Below, piece after piece: positions 57,715-64,000 of a stretch of 64,000 nucleotides of DNA. Origin of the DNA: DSVZ01 sp964568145. GTDB lineage: Bacteria; Verrucomicrobiota; Verrucomicrobiia; Limisphaerales; J093. The notes beneath the pieces are model-generated. The model saw only the letters and a list, made by a program, of their open reading frames with translations. It was not told the origin of the DNA and ran no database searches. Position numbers and translations under genes: made by a program. The number at the start of each line of letters is the position of its first letter. Within the stretch, counting starts at the first letter, position 1. The stretch covers positions 62,001 through 126,000 of the forward strand of contig CAZMOZ010000011.1 in NCBI GenBank assembly GCA_964568145.1, read 5' to 3'.

Positions 57715-58806
57715 ATGACGTCACCCGCACTTGACGCCAATCATCACGATCGCATCGCCGCTCTCGGTGGCCGCGTCCTCGCCGGCGGCGAGCTGACCCG
57801 CGACGAGGCGCTCTGGCTGCTGAACCTGAAATCCTCGGCCGACGTCTTCGATCTGCTGAGCTGGGCCAACCGCGTCCGCGAGCGGTTCAAGGGCAACAAG
57901 GTCCATCTGTGCTCAATTGTGAACGCCAAGGCCGGCGGCTGCCCGGAGGACTGCAAGTTCTGCGCGCAGTCCGCATTCTACCAGACCGACGCCCCGCGCT
58001 ATGGCTTTGTGGACCCGGAACCGGTGCGGCAGGCCGCCGAGGAAGCGCACCGCAACGGCGTGACCGGGCTGGGCCTGGTGGCGGCGTGGCGGGGCCTCGA
58101 GGAAGGCCCGATGCTGGACGAGGTGTGCGCGCGCTTCCGGGAGCTGACGGCGCAGGGCAAGGTGCGCCCCGACGCCTCGCTGGGCATCATCAAGAGCCAG
58201 CGCGTGGCCGGCCGCCTGGCCGAGGCGGGCGTGCGCTGCTACAATCACAACCTCGAGACCTCGCGCCGTTTCTTCCCGAACCAGTGCTCGACCCACACAT
58301 ACGACGACCGGCTCCAGACCATCCGGCTGTTGAAGAACGCCGGCATCAAGATTTGCTCCGGCGGCATCATCGGGCTGGGCGAAACCCGCGAAGACCGCGT
58401 GGACCTGATGTTCGCGCTCAAGGAGGTCAACCCGGACTTCGTGCCGGTCAACTTCCTGAATCCCATTCCCGGCACGCCGTTCGCCAACCGGCCGCGGGTG
58501 CCGCCGTTGGAAGCGCTGCAAACCCTCGCCGTCTTCCGCCTCGTGCTGCCGCGGCAGGAAATCATGGTGGCGGGCGGCCGCGTGGTGAACCTGCGGGACC
58601 TGCAGAGCCTGATCTTCATGGCCGGCGCCAGCGCGTTGATGGTGGGCAATTACCTGACCACGCTGAATCAGCCGGTGGAAAAGGACCTCCAGATGATCCG
58701 CGACCTGGGACTCGACCCGGCTTGGAAAGGCATCCCGGATGCCGAGCCGCCGCCCGCGCCGGCCAGACAGCCGTTGCCAACGGCGGAACTGGCCACGGCG
58801 CGCTGA
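57715..58806 (+). CDS. bioB: Biotin synthase
   Basis: 363 residues. Radical SAM motif GGCPEDCKFCAQSAFY (C-x3-C-x2-C) binds the [4Fe-4S] cluster. CYNHNLETSRRFF, KICSGGIIGLGE, FVPVNFLNPIPGTPFA and the Arg ligand of the [2Fe-2S] sulfur-donor cluster (IMVAGGRVVNLRDLQ) are present. It inserts sulfur into dethiobiotin, the last step of biotin synthesis. No other bio genes are nearby. It carries an extra ~30-residue Pro/Ala-rich tail. Confidence 0.96.
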   Translation: MTSPALDANHHDRIAALGGRVLAGGELTRDEALWLLNLKSSADVFDLLSWANRVRERFKGNKVHLCSIVNAKAGGCPEDCKFCAQSAFYQTDAPRYGFVDPEPVRQAAEEAHRNGVTGLGLVAAWRGLEEGPMLDEVCARFRELTAQGKVRPDASLGIIKSQRVAGRLAEAGVRCYNHNLETSRRFFPNQCSTHTYDDRLQTIRLLKNAGIKICSGGIIGLGETREDRVDLMFALKEVNPDFVPVNFLNPIPGTPFANRPRVPPLEALQTLAVFRLVLPRQEIMVAGGRVVNLRDLQSLIFMAGASALMVGNYLTTLNQPVEKDLQMIRDLGLDPAWKGIPDAEPPPAPARQPLPTAELATAR

Positions 58807-58900
58807 AGGCCGGCCGGTTTCCAAAGCCGCGTTGGGCGACCAGGCTCAACCACGGCACACCCGCGGCGCTGACGGCCCCGCAAATGTAACAATCCAGGAT

Positions 58901-58930
58901 TTGCCCGCAGCGCGGCCGCGCGGGTAGGCT
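58901..58930 (+). promoter_or_regulatory. Promoter candidate for the CHAD gene
   Basis: TTGCCC, an 18-bp spacer and TAGGCT, ending 31 bases before the ATG at 58962. Confidence 0.4.
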
Positions 58931-58961
58931 GCCCGCGTTTCACAGCCAGCCCTTCGCCCGC

Positions 58962-59759
58962 ATGAAACCGGAACGCCTTGCGCGCCGATGGCGGCGCCGC
59001 CACCTCAAGCTGCTGTCCGAACTTCGCCAGCTGCACGCCGAGTGCCGCCGGCGGGGCGACGCGGAGCAGGTCCACGAATTGCGCGTGACCTTGCGGCGAC
59101 TGCGGCTTTCAGTGCGGCTGGGCAAGGCGTTGTTTGACGCCGCGCCTCTCGGGCAATGGCGGGCCTGGGCGGGCCGGATTTCCCGCGCCACCAGTCCGGT
59201 GCGTGATCTGGACATCGCGGTGGAATGGCTGCTCGCCAGCAAGGCCGGTCCCGCCCTGGTCACGGAGTGCCAGACGCTGCGCGACCGGCTCTGGCGCCGC
59301 TGCCAGCGGCACCTCCTGGCCCTTCCCGGTCCGGTGCTGAACCGGCTGGCGCAACCTCCCCAAGACGGGACCAAGACGGCGGCGCGCGCGCTGGCCGGGC
59401 GGTTTCGCAAGCTGGAGGAGCGGTACCGGGACCACCTTCGCCAGCAGTTGCCACGCTTCTTTGAACTCAGTGAGGAGGACCGGCACGACTTCCGGCGCAC
59501 GGTGCGCTGGTGGCGGTACCTGCGCGAGCTGGCCGTCGCCCGCAAGAAGCTGCCGAAGGACCCCGTCTGCCGGCGCCTGCTCCCGGCCCAGGAATCGCTG
59601 GGCGAGCTGCAAAACCTCGCGTTGGCGCAGGCCATCTTGCAGCGGCTGACTCCGTCACCCGAGCGGGAAGAACTCCGGGCGCTCCTGGCCCGCCAGCAAC
59701 AGGCCCAGTTGGACGCCGCGCGTCAGACGCTCAAGGCCCTGAAGGCCGTGCTCCACTGA
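58962..59759 (+). CDS. CHAD domain protein
   Basis: 265 residues, nearly all helical and rich in Arg, Leu and His. The CHAD hallmarks are VHELRVTLRRLRLSVRLGKA and SPVRDLDIAVEWLL, whose conserved His, Arg and Asp line a basic groove. CHAD proteins bind polyphosphate and are found on polyphosphate granules, which connects this gene to the VTC gene at 5186. Convergent with infC, 32 bp apart. Confidence 0.9.
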   Translation: MKPERLARRWRRRHLKLLSELRQLHAECRRRGDAEQVHELRVTLRRLRLSVRLGKALFDAAPLGQWRAWAGRISRATSPVRDLDIAVEWLLASKAGPALVTECQTLRDRLWRRCQRHLLALPGPVLNRLAQPPQDGTKTAARALAGRFRKLEERYRDHLRQQLPRFFELSEEDRHDFRRTVRWWRYLRELAVARKKLPKDPVCRRLLPAQESLGELQNLALAQAILQRLTPSPEREELRALLARQQQAQLDAARQTLKALKAVLH

Positions 59760-59791
59760 CGGAAGACCGCTTGGGTGCGGGCTTCGGCGGG

Positions 59792-60541
59792 CTATTCCGC
59801 CTGGGAAGACGCGCCCGCGGCCCCGGTCGGCTCGAGGAGTTGCGCGAACGGGTTGTTGACGAATCCGGCCGGCGCGGCGGCTGCGGAAGCGTTGTTGCCG
59901 GGCAATGCGCCGGGCGAGTTGTCACGCGGCGCCGTTTTGGAAGCTTCCGACGATGCCGCACCAGCGCCAGCCTCGCCCTTGGGCGGACGGGCGCGCTTGG
60001 CCCGCGGGAGCGGATTGATCATCACGCTCATGCCCCGGCCCACCACCTTCGGCTGCTCGATGGCCTGGCCGTACGGCGCGACGTCCTTGATGAACTTTTC
60101 GACGATCTGGAGCCCCAGTTCTTGATGGCGCATCTCCCGGCCCCGGAAGCGTAGCGTCAGTTTCACCTTGATGTCGTCGCACAGAAACTCCACCGCGCGT
60201 TCGAGCTTCACGCCGAAGTCGTGTGGGTCAATCACCGGCCGGAGCTGGATTTCTTTGACCCGGTTCGAGTGCTGATGCTTCTTGGACTCCTTCTCCTTCT
60301 TGGCCTGCTCGTACTGGTACTTGCCGAAGTCCACGATGCGGCAGACCGGCGGCGTGGCGTTGGGCGCGACCTCCACCAGATCCATGCCCGCGTTGCGGGC
60401 CATCACGATGGCCTCGGCCAGGGACAGGATGCCGATCTGGCGGCCATCCGAGGCGATGACCCGGACCTCGCGGGCGCGGATCTTGCCGTTGATGCGAACC
60501 GAGGGACCAGCCGAAGCGCGGGACGAGTATGGGCGGCTCAC
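59792..60541 (-). CDS. infC: Translation initiation factor IF-3 with C-terminal extension
   Basis: 249 residues from the GTG at 60541, chosen because GGAGGAGG sits five bases upstream; an earlier TTG start (60556) is possible. IF-3 N domain (VRINGKIRAREVRVIASDG) and C domain (EIQLRPVIDPHDFGVKLERA, RGREMRHQELG, QPKVVGRGMSVMINP) are complete by ~residue 175. A 70-residue Ala/Gly/Pro-rich low-complexity tail follows. IF-3 binds the 30S subunit and guards start-codon choice. The usual rpmI and rplT genes do not follow. Confidence 0.96.
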   Translation of the reverse strand: MSRPYSSRASAGPSVRINGKIRAREVRVIASDGRQIGILSLAEAIVMARNAGMDLVEVAPNATPPVCRIVDFGKYQYEQAKKEKESKKHQHSNRVKEIQLRPVIDPHDFGVKLERAVEFLCDDIKVKLTLRFRGREMRHQELGLQIVEKFIKDVAPYGQAIEQPKVVGRGMSVMINPLPRAKRARPPKGEAGAGAASSEASKTAPRDNSPGALPGNNASAAAAPAGFVNNPFAQLLEPTGAAGASSQAE

Positions 60542-60698
60542 GACGCCCTCCTCCAAGGAAGGTTATTCATGCGCTGACGAAGCTCTGACAAGTAGGGACA
60601 TCACAGTCCTGTGAAGACTTATGCGAGCCCGCGTGCGCCAATGCAAGCGAAAAGACCGGCGCGCGGCGCGGCGGTGGATGGCGCCGCAGCCGCGGTGC

Positions 60699-62222
60699 TC
60701 ACGGGCTCTTCGCTGGCGGATTTGCGGCCGCCGGGGCGGGAGGGGTGGGTTGGAGAAATTTGTTCGCCCATGCGAGGAAGTGCTTCATGTTCGAGCAGTC
60801 CTCGTGGCCGCCGTCGTGCTGGCGCCAGGCGAGCTGGCCCTCGAGCAGGCCCGTGTTGACCGGAGGTTTTTGCGCGGTGCGGTAATCCTCCGTCACCCCC
60901 AGGTCGCGCGCGCCCAGCAGCCGGAACACCGGGCCGGCGGCGACGGCGGCCATGAAACTGCCCTGTTGATCGAGCCAGAGCGCGTCGCCCTTTTCCGGGA
61001 TGCCGTAGCTGATGAACGTCAGCCGCGGCGCGCACAGGGCGATGAGTTGATGCGCGTCCACCGGGAGGTCGCCGGCGTTTTTGCCGCCCAAGGTGGCTTC
61101 CGCCGCGCCGTATTTCAGGAAGTTGCCGGCCATCCAGTGGTACTCGCCGGAGCCGGTCAGATTCTCGACGGCTTCGCCGAAGTTCCGGCGATGCAGCTTG
61201 GCGCCGCCCGCCCCTGAGGAGCCGATCAGCCCCATCGCGAAACGCGGCTCGAACGCCAGCGCCACCAGCGCGGCCTTGCCGTAGCGCGACACGCCCTCGA
61301 TGCCCACCTTCCGCGCGTCCACGGTCGGATCGGTTTCCAGGCAGTCCAGGGCCCGCGCGGCGCCCCAGGCCCACGCGCGGAGGGCGCCCCAGTCGTCCGG
61401 CTTACGGCGCTGGCCCCGGTTGCAGAGGCCGATGATGCCCTGGGTCAGGCCCGCGCCGCTGTCCGCCTGAATGCTGGCGGGCTTGAGAATGGCGTAGCCC
61501 CAGCCGGCGGCGATCAACTGCTCAGTCGAGGGCGGGTCGGCGAACGCGACGTTGCCGAAGCCGCGAAAGTGGTTGGTTGGTTCCGGCTCGCCGGGACGCC
61601 GGGGAAATCCGCCGCCGCCGAAGCCGCCGAACATCATCAACACCGGCACCGGGCGGGGTGCGTTCAACGGCGTGACGAGCGTCATCTGGATGTTCACCTC
61701 GATGGCCGGGCAGGCGGAATTGTCCACGCGGCCGACAAGCTGCCGGGCCTTGACGGGAATGCCGCCGACGACACGGTCCACGGCTTGCGACACGAGGGTC
61801 CAGGCCACCTTGGGCACATTCCTGGGCACGCGGCCAAAGACTTCGCGCTCGAAGTCCTCGACGATTTCCGGGCGGCGCTCTTTCCACCAAAGGTCGGCGG
61901 TCGTGACCTTGCGCCCGTCCTTCATGGTGAGCGGGTCGGGCAGATCGGGGAAGGGGTTGGCTTTGGCGGGGTCGTAGTTGGCCGCGTTGGTGGCGCCGGG
62001 CTGGCCGCTGGGGCCGGGCCGGAGGCGTTTGATGCCCAACTGCTCCATCATGTTCCGGTGATCCTGCTGCGTGGTCCAGTTCACAGGCGCGGGGACCGTG
62101 CTGGCGGCCGCGTCGGCGGCGGGCGAGGTCTGCCCGTGCAGGCCGGCGGCGGCCACCGCCAGCAGGAGGCCGACCACGAGTTGGCGGAGCGTGCAGCTCA
62201 AGGAGTGACGAAGGTGTGGCAT
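60699..62222 (-). CDS. CE15-like glucuronoyl esterase, exported
   Basis: 507 residues from ATG 62222. Signal peptide LVVGLLLAVAAAGLHGQ. The alpha/beta hydrolase core has the nucleophile motif GIEGVSRYGKAALVALAFEP (~310-330; G-x-S-R-x-G-K is the CE15 form), the acid region and the catalytic His in WRQHDGGHEDCSNM (~470). CE15 enzymes cut ester bonds between lignin and glucuronoxylan. Fits plant-matter breakdown alongside the GH116-like protein. A Gly-rich loop (MMFGGFGGGGFPRRPG) precedes the active site. Confidence 0.8.
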   Translation of the reverse strand: MPHLRHSLSCTLRQLVVGLLLAVAAAGLHGQTSPAADAAASTVPAPVNWTTQQDHRNMMEQLGIKRLRPGPSGQPGATNAANYDPAKANPFPDLPDPLTMKDGRKVTTADLWWKERRPEIVEDFEREVFGRVPRNVPKVAWTLVSQAVDRVVGGIPVKARQLVGRVDNSACPAIEVNIQMTLVTPLNAPRPVPVLMMFGGFGGGGFPRRPGEPEPTNHFRGFGNVAFADPPSTEQLIAAGWGYAILKPASIQADSGAGLTQGIIGLCNRGQRRKPDDWGALRAWAWGAARALDCLETDPTVDARKVGIEGVSRYGKAALVALAFEPRFAMGLIGSSGAGGAKLHRRNFGEAVENLTGSGEYHWMAGNFLKYGAAEATLGGKNAGDLPVDAHQLIALCAPRLTFISYGIPEKGDALWLDQQGSFMAAVAAGPVFRLLGARDLGVTEDYRTAQKPPVNTGLLEGQLAWRQHDGGHEDCSNMKHFLAWANKFLQPTPPAPAAANPPAKSP

Positions 62223-62854
62223 GGAGCGAGCTTGGCGCAAGGGCCGGCTACGGGAAAGGATTCGTTCGGGAACGGGCCGCACGGGGGCGCATCTCACTTT
62301 TTGTGCAGCCGGTGGAAACGGCCGAAAGTTCCTGGGGCATGCGCCTGAGTAAAAGGGGAGCAAGGCTTTCCGCCCGCGGGGGTAGGTCGCCCCTCGCTGA
62401 GGGGCGACGGGTTCCGGCTGTTGAGCCGGTGTCAGCTACCAGTTGTCGAATCCCGCCCCCTGTTTTGGTACGAGGTTCGGGGTGCGAGGCGCGGGGTTCT
62501 GGCCCTTGGTTCTTGCTTTTCGGCTTCGGCTTTCGACCTTCGGACTTCGGACTTCGCTTCGGAGCCAAGACTCCAGCGAGCCCTGACCTTCAATTGCGGA
62601 ATGCGAAATGCAGACTGCGGAATTGGTGCGAGGTTCGGCTTTCGTGGTACAGGGAATGCGGATGCCGGCCTTCGACCTTCCAAATGGAGCGCGGACGTCC
62701 ACGTCCGCGTCCCCGCGGGCGGGTCGCCCGCGGCGCGGCCCCGGCAAGGTCGTCTGGGCCACTACGGCCCGCCCGCTGCCTGCACGAAATTGAGATGCGC
62801 CCCGGCGCCTCTGGCCTTTGCAGCCGGGCTGGCCGCGGCTAGGCTGCGGGCGCG
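62223..62854. repeat. Intergenic repeat cluster before the SIS gene
   Basis: No gene. Contains GTACGAGGTTCGGGGTGCGA, CTTCGACCTTCGGACTTCG and GCGGACGTCCACGTCCGCGT phrases, then (62720-62841) the element shared with 46530-46665. Confidence 0.75.
62818..62845 (+). promoter_or_regulatory. Promoter candidate for the SIS gene
   Basis: TTGCAG, a 16-bp spacer and TAGGCT, ending nine bases before the ATG at 62855, so a leaderless mRNA is predicted. The -35 box lies inside the repeat shared with 46530-46665. Confidence 0.4.
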
Positions 62855-63634
62855 ATGCAACCGGCCAGTGAATACCTGCGGCAATGCCAGACGCTCCTCG
62901 AGGCGGTCGCCGCGCAGCTCCCCGCCATCGGACAGGCGGCGGACTGGTTTGCCGCCACGATCCGGGCCGGTGGCATGGTGCACTTGTTCGGCTCGGGCCA
63001 CAGCCGCATCCTGGTCGAGGAGATGTGGCCGCGCTACGGCTCCTTTCCCGGCTTCAACCCGATCGTCGAGCTCTCGTTGAGCTTCCACAACCTGGTTGTC
63101 GGCCCCAACGGCCAGCGTCAGGCTATGTTCCTCGAAAACGTGTCCGGCCTCGCGGAGCGGATTTTGCGCAACTTCGACATCCAGCGCGCGGACACCGCGC
63201 TGGTGATCTCATCGAGCGGCTGTAACGTGGTGCCGGTGGAGATGGCAGAGGGCTTCCAGCGCCGCGGCGTGAAGGTCGTGGCCATCGTCTCCCGTCGCCA
63301 CGCCGAGGCCAGCCACAGCCAGCGGGCCGACGGCCGGAAGCTGCCGGACTTCGCCGATCAGGTGCTGGACACCGGCGCGCCGGTGGGCGACGCGATGGTG
63401 CGCGTGCCCGGCCTGGACCTGCCGGTGGCGCCCGGCTCGACCGTGGGCGGGTGCATGTTGATCAACGCCCTCAAGGCCGAGGTGGCGGCGCGGCTCACCG
63501 CCGCCGGCCAGCCGCCCAAGGTGCTGACCGCCGGGGCGGTGGTGGGCGGCGCGCGCGCCAGCGAGTTGTTCGAGGCGGCATATGACGAGCACGCCCGGCG
63601 GCTCGCCCGGCTGTACCAGAACCTCGGCGCCTGA
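62855..63634 (+). CDS. SIS-domain sugar-phosphate protein (UPF0309 type)
   Basis: 259 residues with one SIS fold: VHLFGSGHSRILVEEMWPRY (phosphosugar loop), ADTALVISSSGCNVVPVEMA and GVKVVAIVSRRHAEASHSQR. A C-terminal region (GSTVGGCMLINALKAEVAAR) closes the active site. Such proteins act as sugar-phosphate isomerases or binding proteins; the substrate is unknown. The purU gene follows after 6 bp. Confidence 0.83.
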   Translation: MQPASEYLRQCQTLLEAVAAQLPAIGQAADWFAATIRAGGMVHLFGSGHSRILVEEMWPRYGSFPGFNPIVELSLSFHNLVVGPNGQRQAMFLENVSGLAERILRNFDIQRADTALVISSSGCNVVPVEMAEGFQRRGVKVVAIVSRRHAEASHSQRADGRKLPDFADQVLDTGAPVGDAMVRVPGLDLPVAPGSTVGGCMLINALKAEVAARLTAAGQPPKVLTAGAVVGGARASELFEAAYDEHARRLARLYQNLGA

Positions 63635-63640
63635 TTTGCC

Positions 63641-64000
63641 ATGACCCAGGTCCTGTCCGTCGAATGCGCCGACCGTCCCGGTCTGGTGCATGGCATCACC
63701 GGCGTGCTGTTCCGCCACGGCGTGAACGTGGTGGGCAACCATGAGTTCGTGGACCGCGAGGCGCAGCGGTTTTACATGCGCACGGAATTCGACGGCGAGG
63801 TGGACGCGCCGGTGATGGTGAACGAAATCCGCGCGCTGTTGCCGGCCGAGGCGCTGTTGCGGCTTTCCCGGCTCGAGCCCAAGCGCGTGGTGGTGCTGGC
63901 CAGCCGCGAGCATCATTGCCTGGGCGACATCCTCATCCGGCACGCCTACGGCGAGATCAACGCCCGCCTGCTCGCGGTGGTCGGCAACCACGCCACGCTG
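63641..64000 (+). CDS. purU: Formyltetrahydrofolate deformylase (partial)
   Basis: The first 120 codons are seen. An N-terminal ACT-type domain (VLSVECADRPGLVHGITGVL, GVNVVGNHEFVDREAQRFYM) leads to the start of the formyltransferase-like domain (RVVVLASREHHCLGDILIRH and INARLLAVVGNH). PurU releases formate from 10-formyl-THF to supply purine synthesis and balance one-carbon units. The His/Asp catalytic residues lie beyond the window. Confidence 0.92.
   Translation, partial: MTQVLSVECADRPGLVHGITGVLFRHGVNVVGNHEFVDREAQRFYMRTEFDGEVDAPVMVNEIRALLPAEALLRLSRLEPKRVVVLASREHHCLGDILIRHAYGEINARLLAVVGNHATL

Overview
The window is high-GC chromosomal DNA from what looks like a member of the Verrucomicrobiota, most likely a soil or groundwater Limisphaerales/Pedosphaerales-type lineage. 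This is an inference from gene content: an H-X9-DG prepilin, MauE-type membrane proteins with a C-x-C-L-G motif, a CotH/DUF4956/VTC cluster, Tat-exported Gfo/Idh/MocA and GH116 proteins, integron-type attC sites, and very many short dispersed repeats between and inside genes. A 100-base assembly gap lies at 1745-1844. No rRNA, tRNA or CRISPR array was seen.

Layout. 1-1646: a MauE-like membrane protein running off the left edge. 2204-5875: CotH, DUF4956 and VTC-type polyphosphate polymerase genes. 5905-10142: an exported DUF11 protein and a fused N-acetylglucosamine kinase/MurQ etherase whose gene is bracketed by inverted copies of a ~260 bp repeat. 10250-13573: an envelope polysaccharide operon (flippase, FkbM methyltransferase, heptosyltransferase-like). 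13721-21545: a zone of gene decay. It holds a LuxR-type regulator with a 10-G tract, a pseudogene split by an intact IS4-family element, a surviving exported relative with a Cys-rich partner, a frameshifted MauE-like gene, a membrane glycosyltransferase, a prepilin and a nonsense-disrupted GtrA. 21907-26255: an ABC exporter of MacB/LolCDE type with its adaptor. 26605-28793: a decayed chromosomal integron, with an N-terminal remnant of a divergent tyrosine recombinase, a MITE-like element, three cassette ORFs, two 126-bp attC sites and one probable degenerate attC.

29414-35599: two Tat-exported carbohydrate proteins, a double-ACT protein and a DegT aminotransferase. 35765-38860: leuS carrying four in-frame repeat insertions. 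38885-44471: a radical SAM/asparagine-synthetase-like pair and a DUF2339 membrane protein. 44862-48789: an alkaline-phosphatase-superfamily protein and two TRAP transporter components without membrane subunits. 49044-54472: a complete phosphate operon read right to left, starting with PhoU fused to an inactive-looking phosphatase domain, then pstS, pstC, pstA and two pstB genes. 54898-64000: TspO, a GntP permease, an isochorismatase-like hydrolase, bioB, a CHAD protein, infC, a CE15-type esterase, a SIS protein and the start of purU.

Themes. Phosphate and polyphosphate handling recurs (VTC, CHAD, Pst/PhoU). Dispersed repeats invade coding sequence in frame (leuS, a phosphatase, the kinase/MurQ linker, the dctP tail). 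Several genes have good promoter candidates so close to the start codon that their mRNAs should be leaderless.
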